Assembly: GCA_937873555.1 (NCBI GenBank)
Contig: CALMWN010000225.1
Location: 1-8,113, forward strand
DNA length: 8,113 nucleotides
Source of the DNA: an uncultured Clostridia bacterium
Lineage (GTDB): Bacteria; Bacillota; Clostridia; Acetivibrionales; CALMWN01
Direction of reading: 5' to 3'
Shown here: one piece after another, positions 1 to 6,134 of the stretch
Layout of the letters: each line of letters opens with the position of its first letter
How positions within the stretch are numbered: position 1 is the stretch's first letter
The notes under the pieces: model-generated
Seen by the model: the letters and a program-made list of their open reading frames with translations, nothing else
What the model was told of the DNA's origin: nothing
Database searches by the model: none
Position numbers and translations under genes: made by a program

Positions 1-24
1 GCGTCAGATGTGTATAAGAGACAG
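1..24 (+). other. Nextera transposase adapter remnant (non-genomic)
   Basis: Positions 6-24 are an exact copy of the 19-base Tn5 mosaic end, AGATGTGTATAAGAGACAG, and positions 1-5 (GCGTC) continue into the Illumina Nextera read-1 adapter. Read on the minus strand in the nrdD frame, the adapter gives the tail CLLYTSD, a familiar adapter-derived peptide artefact. It directly abuts a coding sequence that is still open. This is residual library adapter at a contig end, not a transposon of the organism. Bases 1-24 should be trimmed. Confidence 0.97.
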
Positions 25-1232
25 GGATTATAATTTATTCCTTCCTTGACTTTGAATATTTGAATCGGGAATATCGGAGTTTCTCCATTACCCAGGCCCT
101 TCTCGGTGGCAAGCAGGATATTCCTGACGACCATCCTGCCTTCAGGAGATGTATCCATACCGTAATTCACCGAGCTGAAAGGTATCTGGGCACCCGCCCT
201 GCTGTGCATGGTATTAAGATTGTGTACAAAGGCCTCCATAGCCTGGTAGGTGCTTCTGTCGGTTTCTGCAGCTGCCTTGGTCTGAGCAAATTTCTGAGCC
301 TTCTCAATCGTTTCGGCCTCATTTATATATTGTAACAGGTATTGGGCTTCAATTTTCATGTATTCGCCACACAAGCTCAAAGACGGCAAAATATCATGTT
401 CATCCTTAATCTTTGCAAATACTTCATTTACGATTTCCTCGGCATTTTCCCGTTCTGTAAGGAGTTCCAAAGCCTTTATCAGATTAGTCCTGTACAATCT
501 TACATAGGTTTTTGCAACTCCGCCTGCCATACCATAGTCGAAATTGGGTATGCTCTGTCCACCGTGCTGGTCGTTCTGATTTGATTGAATGGCTATACAT
601 GCCAGTGCCGAATAGCTGTGGATATCATTTGGTTCCCTTAAGAAACCGTGTCCGGTACTGAAGCCGTTTTTGAACAGGCTTGATATGTCAATCTGGCAGC
701 ATGTGGTTGTAAGTGTAAGAAAGTCCATGTCATGAATATGTATGTCCCCTTCCTTGTGAGCCCTGGAATGTGAAGGGTTCAATATGTACATCTCATAAAA
801 CTGCTTTGCGCCTTCCGATCCATACTTGAGCATGGTGCCCATTGCGGTATCTCCGTCAATATTGGCATTCTCCCTTTTAATATCGTTGTCCTTCGCGTCT
901 TTGAAAGTCAAATCTTCATATACTTTCATCAGACGGGTATTCATCTCTCTTATGCGTGTTCTTTCCGCCCTGTACAGAATATATTCCTTTGCAGTTCGTG
1001 CATATCCCGATTCAATAAGGACCTTTTCCACAACATCCTGGATTTCTTCAACTGAGGGTATTTGTCTGTCCAATTCCTTTTCAATGTACTCTTCTACCTT
1101 CTCAGCCAGCTTCAGAGAATTGTCATAGTTCTTACCACCTGTTACACTTGCAGCCTTAAATATTGCATTTGCAATCTTCTCGATATTGAACGGTACTTCT
1201 CTTCCATCTCTTTTCCTGATTTTTGTGATCAT
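25..1232 (-). CDS. nrdD: Anaerobic (class III) ribonucleoside-triphosphate reductase, 3' truncated at contig end
   Basis: NrdD reduces ribonucleoside triphosphates to deoxyribonucleotides in the cytoplasm under anaerobiosis, using a glycyl radical installed by the activase NrdG. The visible part is 402 codons from ATG at 1232 with no internal stop. Residues 1-95 form an ATP-cone (start MITKIRKRDGREVPFN), the allosteric nucleotide-binding domain. The catalytic barrel then begins: TTTCCQIDISSLF carries the conserved Cys pair C178/C179, GHGFLREPND follows, and QNDQHGGQS (H223) is a hallmark of class III enzymes. The last genomic residues, KVKEGINYN, normally precede a conserved NP.D.NYDLF stretch. 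NrdD proteins usually exceed 700 residues, so the C-terminal half with the radical glycine is missing, cut by adapter sequence rather than by mutation. In-frame codons upstream of 1232 continue for a while, but the ATP-cone alignment and an AAAGGGG motif 11 bases upstream favour this ATG. An nrdG gene may lie beyond the contig end. Confidence 0.96.
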
Positions 1233-1253
1233 GGATGCTGCAGCCCCTTTACC

Positions 1254-1269
1254 AGACAAAATATAGTGT
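1254..1269 (-). promoter_or_regulatory. Putative NrdR box, leader-proximal
   Basis: On the minus strand this 16-mer reads ACACTATATTTTGTCT. It agrees with the NrdR consensus ACACWATATATWGTGT at 14 of 16 positions by my count. It lies in the untranslated leader, about 22 bases upstream of the nrdD start and downstream of the predicted transcription start. NrdR is the ATP/dATP-sensing repressor of ribonucleotide reductase genes in many bacteria. Position, gene identity and sequence all agree; binding is inferred. Confidence 0.75.
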
Positions 1270-1287
1270 AGCAATGCAAGTTGTAAA

Positions 1288-1303
1288 TCTCAATATTTAG
1301 TTG
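1288..1303 (-). promoter_or_regulatory. Possible third, degenerate NrdR box
   Basis: The minus-strand 16-mer CAACTAAATATTGAGA matches the NrdR consensus at 11 of 16 positions and keeps the conserved C at position 4 and G at position 13. It starts 34 bp from the leader-proximal box and 31 bp from the promoter box, close to the 31-32 bp (three helical turns) usual for paired NrdR boxes. It overlaps the predicted transcription start. In an AT-rich spacer an 11/16 match alone would mean little, so the call rests on the phasing. Confidence 0.35.
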
Positions 1304-1308
1304 GTTAT

Positions 1309-1337
1309 AGCATACCACATACAATATATAGTGTCAA
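1309..1337 (-). promoter_or_regulatory. Sigma-A-type promoter of nrdD
   Basis: On the minus strand TTGACA (1337-1332, a perfect -35) is followed by a 17-base spacer and TATGCT (1314-1309, 4 of 6 to TATAAT). TGG directly before the -10 makes it an extended -10. The predicted start site is near 1302, giving a leader of about 70 nt before the nrdD ATG. An NrdR box overlaps the -35 and spacer, so a bound repressor would block polymerase. The promoter lies in the 194-bp gap after the fucosidase gene, so nrdD is probably transcribed independently of the sugar locus. Confidence 0.8.
1319..1334 (-). promoter_or_regulatory. NrdR box overlapping the nrdD -35 element
   Basis: The minus-strand 16-mer ACACTATATATTGTAT matches the NrdR consensus ACACWATATATWGTGT at 15 of 16 positions. 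Its first three bases are the last three of the TTGACA -35 hexamer and the rest fills the promoter spacer, an arrangement expected for direct repression. It lies upstream of a ribonucleotide reductase gene, the standard NrdR target. Confidence 0.85.
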
Positions 1338-1426
1338 GAATATTTTACCATACGTAACCGGTAATCCGGATTCCAGATTTAATATTCAACAATTCAAAGG
1401 TTGGGTAAATGAGTCTATCCATCCAC

Positions 1427-2692
1427 CTACTCGCTGATTGACTGATCGAACTCCAGCTTCAGAATCATCACGGTACCGCTCATTTCATTGACAGGAATGT
1501 TCCTTATCCTAAGAAGAGGTTTTTCCTTCCAGTGCCAAGGGGTAACATCCACACGCGCCTCGAGTTCTCTGCCGTCATTTAATAGTGTTACCCTCTTCGG
1601 CATTGTATCGAGAGGTTTAAGTATAACAGCTGTACTCTGCAGATCTTTGAAGAGATGGATGTACAGTGTATTGCCCTTTTTGGTCACAAGGACCTCATCC
1701 CTTTCGAGTTTTCCTGCCTCCGACATTACAAATTCGTCCTTTTCCACCATATCTGAAGCAGGGTCGGTTCCTATGAAAGCTTCCTTCACACTAGAATACC
1801 ATTTACCGATCCTGTTCAATGCCTCGACATTCTCTTCTGCTATGGTACCGTCAGGTTTCGGCCCGACATTCAGAAGATAGTTGCCGCCCATGGCCAGTAT
1901 CTTATCCATGCTCTGCATCAGATACTTGTGTGAATAATAGTCCTCATCCGTCTTGTAGCCCCAGCTTTCCCTTCCCAGTGATGTGTTGCCTTCGGTAGGC
2001 CTGCCAAACTGCTTGCCTGCGGGAACATGGCGTTCAGGAGTACCATAATCACCCTTGTCAGGCCCACGGTCATTGATAAGTATGCCGGGCTGAAGCGAAC
2101 GGACCATCTCGTTAAGGGACGGATTATAATACTCTGCGACATTCACATCCCAGAAAAGCTCATATATTTTACCATATTTCGTACAAAGCTCGGTTATCTG
2201 ATTTTTGACAAATTCATAATATTTATCGATATCAGGTTCATCACCCGGTCTCGGGCCGAACATCTCGTGATGCCTTCCCTTGTTCGGGTAGTTCGGGTGA
2301 TGCCAGTCCGGGCAGGAGTAATACAGGCTCAAGGGAAAATTCCTTTTATGGCAGGCTTCTGCAAGCATTCCCAGAATATCCTTACCATAAGGAGTGTTCA
2401 TTATATTATAATCGGTATACTTTGTATCCCACAGGCAAAAACCGTCATGGTGCTTGGTGGTAAAGCATATGTACTGCATTCCTGTTTCCTGTGCAAGGTC
2501 AAGCCATGCTTCAGGGTTAAATTTCACAGGGTTGAACTGGTGAATCAACTGCTCATATTCTTTTCTCCTGACTTTTTGCCTCCACAGTATCTGTTCATGC
2601 CAGGCAGGTATCGCATACAGCCCCCAATGCACGAACATGCCGAAACGCCTTTCAAAGAAAACATCTCTTGCATCATTAAACCTGGGTATCAT
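1427..2692 (-). CDS. GH29 family alpha-L-fucosidase, cytoplasmic
   Basis: This retaining exo-glycosidase is predicted to release terminal alpha-L-fucose from oligosaccharides. The 421 residues match the usual length for a GH29 catalytic domain plus a small C-terminal beta domain. The (beta/alpha)8 barrel is marked by FVHWGLYAIP (20-29), FTTKHHDGF (77-85), YYSCPDWHHPNYP (124-136) and LLNVGPKPDG (273-282), all typical of GH29. The probable catalytic nucleophile is D182 in YELFWDVN, at the end of the strand where GH29 enzymes place it. The surrounding residues differ from the common WFDG form. Residues from about 320 form the beta-rich C-terminal domain. There is no signal peptide, so it should act inside the cell on imported sugar. 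It is the last gene of the locus, 59 bp after the MalG-type permease, with AAAGGA 10 bases before the ATG. No U-tract terminator follows. The acid/base residue is variable in GH29 and I cannot assign it. Confidence 0.92.
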   Translation of the reverse strand: MIPRFNDARDVFFERRFGMFVHWGLYAIPAWHEQILWRQKVRRKEYEQLIHQFNPVKFNPEAWLDLAQETGMQYICFTTKHHDGFCLWDTKYTDYNIMNTPYGKDILGMLAEACHKRNFPLSLYYSCPDWHHPNYPNKGRHHEMFGPRPGDEPDIDKYYEFVKNQITELCTKYGKIYELFWDVNVAEYYNPSLNEMVRSLQPGILINDRGPDKGDYGTPERHVPAGKQFGRPTEGNTSLGRESWGYKTDEDYYSHKYLMQSMDKILAMGGNYLLNVGPKPDGTIAEENVEALNRIGKWYSSVKEAFIGTDPASDMVEKDEFVMSEAGKLERDEVLVTKKGNTLYIHLFKDLQSTAVILKPLDTMPKRVTLLNDGRELEARVDVTPWHWKEKPLLRIRNIPVNEMSGTVMILKLEFDQSISE

Positions 2693-2751
2693 AAATCGAT
2701 CATCCTTTCTTTTCTATATATAAGTATATTGCATAGAGCTTCCCTTTTCCT

Positions 2752-3606
2752 TTATCTGCCGCCCATACCCGTCAAAGATATCCCTTCCACCAGGTATTTC
2801 TGCAATATTATAAAAATCAGAATGCTCGGTATTATTACAATTGCCGTTGCACACATTAAAAGGTTCCATTCAGTCCCATACTGCCCCTGAAACATCCTGA
2901 TTCCCAAAGGGAGAGTTTTCATATCAGTTTTATTTATAACTATCAGCGGCCATAAAAAATTTCTCCACTGGCCGATAAAGGAAAATATCGCCAGTGTGGA
3001 CAATGCCGGTTTTGACATTGGCATTATGATCCTGGCATATAGTCCGAATGGAGAACACCCGTCTATCCTGCCCGCTTCCTCAAGTTCCTGCGGAATTGTC
3101 AGAAAAAACTGTCTCATAAGGAAGGTACCGAATGCAGTGAAGGAAACGGGAAGAATCAATGCCTGATAGGTATCCACCCAGCCAAGTTTTTTCATAATTA
3201 TGAACAATGGTATCATGGTTACCTGTTGGGGAATCATAAGGGTTCCAAGGTACATCAGAAACAATGTATCCCTTCCCTTGAACTGTATCCTGGCAAAAGC
3301 ATATGCTGCCAGGCTTGATGTAATAACAACCAGAACAGTAACTGTAACGGCAACAATGAAGGAGTTCTTCATAAACACGCCAAACGGCAGGAAATTCCAT
3401 GCTTTGGCATAATTACCCCATTCGATGGTGCTCCCGATCAATTTCGGGGGTATGGACATAGTTTCGTTATTCGGTTTTAGGGATGTGGAAAACATCCATA
3501 CAATCGGAATCAGAAAAACACATGAAGTAAATACCAGCAATACATATTCCAGGCTTTTGAAGAATCTTGACCTTACATAATTCTCACGCTTTATTTTTTC
3601 TTCCAT
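2752..3606 (-). CDS. Carbohydrate ABC transporter permease, CUT1 family (MalG-type)
   Basis: This is the second membrane subunit of a binding-protein-dependent sugar importer in the cytoplasmic membrane. Its 284 residues are a normal length for MalG-type permeases. A first membrane helix lies around 21-41, and four to five more occur from 80 to 270. The cytoplasmic EAA loop that docks onto the ATPase is at 176-200, reading ELEEAGRIDGCSPFGLYARI then IMPMSKP; the central IDG is intact, and AG replaces the commoner AA. The C-terminus QKYLVEGISLTG is the family's usual ending. AGGAGG stands 6 bases before the ATG, and only 26 bp separate it from the MalF-type gene, so the two are co-translated partners. 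The substrate is not readable from the permease; the fucosidase next door suggests a fucosylated oligosaccharide. Confidence 0.94.
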   Translation of the reverse strand: MEEKIKRENYVRSRFFKSLEYVLLVFTSCVFLIPIVWMFSTSLKPNNETMSIPPKLIGSTIEWGNYAKAWNFLPFGVFMKNSFIVAVTVTVLVVITSSLAAYAFARIQFKGRDTLFLMYLGTLMIPQQVTMIPLFIIMKKLGWVDTYQALILPVSFTAFGTFLMRQFFLTIPQELEEAGRIDGCSPFGLYARIIMPMSKPALSTLAIFSFIGQWRNFLWPLIVINKTDMKTLPLGIRMFQGQYGTEWNLLMCATAIVIIPSILIFIILQKYLVEGISLTGMGGR

Positions 3607-3632
3607 ATCCGACCTCCTATTCTATTCATTTT

Positions 3633-4577
3633 CTATTCATAATACACCCAATCTTTCTGCAGCTTCATCTGAATCATTGTCACCACAAATATGAATGCGA
3701 AAAGTACCCAGGCTATAGCTGAAGCATAACCCATCTTGAAGAATTGAAAGCCATTCTGGTAGAGATAAAGCACTATGGTATTTGTCGAATTTGCAGGGCT
3801 TCCCCCTGTCATGACCATAGTCTGGTCGAAAACCTGGAATGAGGAAATGATAGTCATTACAACAGCATAAAATACCGATGGGGAAAGCAGTGGCAGAGTG
3901 ATTCTCCAGAAGCACTGCCATTTATTGGCCCCGTCTATCCATGCCGCTTCAAACATTGACTGTGGTATTCCTTTTATACCTGCTATGAATATGACCATAT
4001 TATAGCCGAAACCCATCCATCCGCTGGTAATTACGATTCCCAGCATAGCAAACCTGGGGTCGAAAAGCCAGTTGATGTCGGGAACGCCAAAAAGTCCAAG
4101 GAACAGGTTAATCAGTCCGTACTTCGGCAGATACATCATTTTCCAAATCAGGGCCAGTGCAACTATGGGCATGACCTGCGGGAGAAAAAAGACTGACCGG
4201 AAAACGAGTACACCCTTAAGATTCCTTGTGAGCCATAATGCCAGAGACATGGCAATTATTACATTCAAAGTCACATAGCTTCCCACATAATACAAGGTAT
4301 TCAGGATCACTTTTAAGAACAGCCTGTCGGAAAACAACAGGTTGTAATAATTCTTCAGTCCTGCGAATACCGGATCTCCGACCAGTTCCCAATCAAAAAA
4401 GCTTATTATGAAGGACACTATAACGGGGATGAGTGTAAAAGCCAAAAAACCTATGATATTTGGAAGAAGAAAAAGTATAGCGGTAATAAGGTTTGTTTTT
4501 TCCCGCTTGTTCCAATATCCGGTTTTTTTATTGTTTTTCGCTGCGAGTCCGGTACTGTTTACAATATTTTCAGCCAT
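3633..4577 (-). CDS. Sugar ABC transporter permease, CUT1 family (MalF/UgpA-type)
   Basis: This is the first membrane subunit of the same importer, 314 residues, as expected for six-helix MalF-type permeases of Firmicutes that lack the large periplasmic insert of E. coli MalF. A polar N-terminal tail (1-30) precedes a helix at about 31-60 that ends in SFFDW. Further helices fall near 95-117, 128-150, 175-200, 235-255 and 285-303. The ATPase-docking EAA loop is at 210-232 and begins EAAWIDGANKWQCFWRITLP, a canonical match. FLPQVMP and the NGF..F..GYASA stretch near the C-terminus are also family signatures. GGAGG stands 6 bases before the ATG. An 86-bp gap with a stable inverted repeat separates it from the binding-protein gene upstream. 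No ATPase gene is present nearby. Confidence 0.95.
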   Translation of the reverse strand: MAENIVNSTGLAAKNNKKTGYWNKREKTNLITAILFLLPNIIGFLAFTLIPVIVSFIISFFDWELVGDPVFAGLKNYYNLLFSDRLFLKVILNTLYYVGSYVTLNVIIAMSLALWLTRNLKGVLVFRSVFFLPQVMPIVALALIWKMMYLPKYGLINLFLGLFGVPDINWLFDPRFAMLGIVITSGWMGFGYNMVIFIAGIKGIPQSMFEAAWIDGANKWQCFWRITLPLLSPSVFYAVVMTIISSFQVFDQTMVMTGGSPANSTNTIVLYLYQNGFQFFKMGYASAIAWVLFAFIFVVTMIQMKLQKDWVYYE

Positions 4578-4610
4578 TTGATACCTCCTCTTGCAAACCG
4601 GAATAATATA

Positions 4611-4655
4611 TTTGAGAAAGTTGCCAAAACAGATTGCTTCAACAACTTTCTCAAA
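4611..4655 (-). promoter_or_regulatory. 13-bp perfect inverted repeat between binding-protein and permease genes
   Basis: TTTGAGAAAGTTG (4611-4623) and CAACTTTCTCAAA (4643-4655) are perfect reverse complements with a 19-base loop. In the transcript the stem begins 8 bases after the binding-protein stop codon and ends 33 bases before the MalF-type start codon. No U-run follows, since the downstream bases are ATATATTATTCC, so it does not look like a simple intrinsic terminator. Stem-loops here commonly protect the 3' end of the binding-protein mRNA or limit read-through, so that binding protein exceeds permease. That role is inferred. Confidence 0.7.
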
Positions 4656-4663
4656 AAAGTGTA

Positions 4664-5977
4664 TTATTTGATTGCGTCAACCAGGGTCTGAATCTTCTTC
4701 AGTGCTGCGTCTGCAGTTTCCGAACCAAGATATACAGGCTCAATATTAGCCCTGAATATTTCTGTGACCTGCTGGTAGGTTTGAGGTCCAATGAACGGTT
4801 TGCCGTCCTTGTTGGCAGTCTGTTGAACTGAATCTATACCGGGAATTGTCTTCCAGGTTTCAGTAAATCCGGGAACAGCTGAATTACGCGCCGGATAACC
4901 ACGGCCCCACTTTGCTATCTTTGTCAGAGCCTCTGTACCTGTTATGGAACTTACTATCTGATAGGACTCTTTGGGAAATTTGGTGCTTGCTCCTACGCCG
5001 AATCCCGAGCCTGCCACCTGTACAACTCTTCCTGCCGGGCCTTTCGGAATGGGGGCAATACCGTATTTGAACTTGCAGTTGTTTTTTGCATTGGTGAGGA
5101 ACCAGGGACCGTCAAGAATCATGCCAACTGTGCCTGAATAGAACTGCTCCCTGTGGGTGTTGTTATTCCCGGGGTCTGTAATCGGTTTTGCAACCTTGTA
5201 TTTTGTATAGAGGTCTCCAAGGAACTGCAAGCCCTTGACATTTTCCGGCGAATAGATAGTATACTTGTTGGTTTTGGCGTCGTAGTAATCTCCTCCGGCG
5301 GACCATATGTAGGGTATGACATGGTCAATGGTGGTATTTGTAGCTACACCGTAGTTACCGTCTTTGGTCAGCTTTTGCATCCTGTCCAGATAGCTGTCCC
5401 AGCTCATGTTGTCGTCAGGGTACGGAACCTTGTACTTATCAAAGAGGTCGATGTTATAGAACGTAACATATGGCCCCGAATCGTAGGGGAAGGCATATAC
5501 TTCATTATTGTAGGAAAAGGCCTTGATCATCATCTGATTGCAATCGCTTATGTTGACATTCTTGTCGTCATTGATGAACTTGGTCAGCGTCATAAGGCCG
5601 CCTTTGTTGAGATAGCTCTGTGCCCTAATTCCCTGCATTGCCACGATGTCTGCCGTGTTTTTTGCAGCGAACTGGGTTTCCAGCTTGGGCCAGTAGCCGA
5701 TAAAGTCTGTAGTCTCAATATCAATGGAGATGTTGGGGTATTTTTTTGTGGCATCCGCAGCCAGTTCCTTCCACTGCTCAAGCTCTGCAGAACTTCCAAT
5801 CCACATGGACCATCTGAGCTTCACATTCTGAGGCTGTGCTGCTTCTGCTGCTTTCGGCGCAGCACTGTTTGCCGGTTTCGCCGCCTCCTGAGGTTTGGAC
5901 GAGCAGCCTGCCAGAATTACCATTGCAGCGCTCAATACCAATGCCATGAGTTTTTTAAGCAACCCGTTTCTTTTCAT
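4664..5977 (-). CDS. Extracellular solute-binding lipoprotein of a CUT1 sugar ABC importer
   Basis: This high-affinity receptor captures the sugar outside the cell and delivers it to the two permeases. Residues 1-24 form a lipoprotein signal peptide: basic MKRNGLLKK, a hydrophobic core, then the lipobox LAGC with C25 as the lipidated residue. A flexible Ala/Lys/Pro-rich linker (about 28-50) tethers the domain. The mature fold starts at VKLRWSMW (52-59), the usual first strand of family 1 binding proteins, and includes FPYDSGPYVTFYNIDLFDKY (163-182), FYSGTVGMILDGPW (279-292) and YGIAPIPKGP (305-314), all characteristic of the family. Its 437 residues are a normal length. AGGAGG sits 7 bases before the ATG. 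It is the first gene of the transporter set, with a 157-bp gap upstream and an inverted repeat downstream, both common for highly expressed receptors. Ligand specificity cannot be read from sequence; a fucosylated oligosaccharide is suggested by context only. Confidence 0.95.
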   Translation of the reverse strand: MKRNGLLKKLMALVLSAAMVILAGCSSKPQEAAKPANSAAPKAAEAAQPQNVKLRWSMWIGSSAELEQWKELAADATKKYPNISIDIETTDFIGYWPKLETQFAAKNTADIVAMQGIRAQSYLNKGGLMTLTKFINDDKNVNISDCNQMMIKAFSYNNEVYAFPYDSGPYVTFYNIDLFDKYKVPYPDDNMSWDSYLDRMQKLTKDGNYGVATNTTIDHVIPYIWSAGGDYYDAKTNKYTIYSPENVKGLQFLGDLYTKYKVAKPITDPGNNNTHREQFYSGTVGMILDGPWFLTNAKNNCKFKYGIAPIPKGPAGRVVQVAGSGFGVGASTKFPKESYQIVSSITGTEALTKIAKWGRGYPARNSAVPGFTETWKTIPGIDSVQQTANKDGKPFIGPQTYQQVTEIFRANIEPVYLGSETADAALKKIQTLVDAIK

Positions 5978-6134
5978 ACAAAATCCTCCTTTTATTGATT
6001 TACTACCGTCTCAACCATATATGAAGTTGTTCGGATTCTAATTAAAGGTCAGACTCATTGAAATTCTAGGATTGAATATATATAACCTGCTTATAATCAA
6101 AATGCTCTATCAGCTCAGGAAATATGATTTATGA
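5978..6134 (-). other. 157-bp AT-rich intergenic region upstream of the transporter genes
   Basis: This is the longest gap inside the sugar locus. It carries the AGGAGG ribosome binding site of the binding-protein gene (5987-5992) and several AT-rich motifs. TAGAAT, a 5-of-6 match to a -10 box, occurs twice on the minus strand, but neither copy has a convincing -35 at 16-18 bases. An imperfect palindrome, AATTCTAGGATT, sits at 6062-6073. A perfect palindrome, ATGATTAATCAT (6131-6142), spans the stop codon of the preceding gene. There is no GC-rich stem with a U-run. A separate promoter or operator for the transporter genes is plausible from gap length but not demonstrated. Confidence 0.45.

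Noticed and set aside
1..24. Adapter sequence as a native Tn5-like transposon end
   Set aside because: The bases beyond the mosaic end (GCGTC) are the synthetic Nextera adapter rather than IS50 sequence, and the sequence begins at the contig edge.
60..584. Two small plus-strand open frames (91 and 80 residues)
   Set aside because: They are antisense to nrdD, which is continuous and strongly conserved here. nrdD is easy to miss because its frame runs off the contig end without a stop.
1356..1372. Possible terminator hairpin after the GH29 gene (AACCGG/CCGGATT region)
   Set aside because: The stem is only about six pairs with a bulge, and no U-run follows in the minus-strand transcript. It may be chance, or an element upstream of the nrdD promoter.
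2027..2890. 287-residue plus-strand open frame
   Set aside because: It lies antisense to the GH29 gene and the end of a permease gene, has no family motifs and no supporting ribosome binding site. It is a shadow of real minus-strand coding.
4611..4655. Reading the 13-bp inverted repeat as an intrinsic terminator or insertion-sequence end
   Set aside because: There is no U-tract on either strand, the stem is AT-rich, and there is no transposase or target duplication. A processing or stability stem-loop fits better.
5153..5998. 281-residue plus-strand open frame
   Set aside because: It is entirely antisense to the solute-binding protein gene, is Cys/Val-rich without a recognisable domain, and runs through that gene's signal peptide and ribosome binding site.
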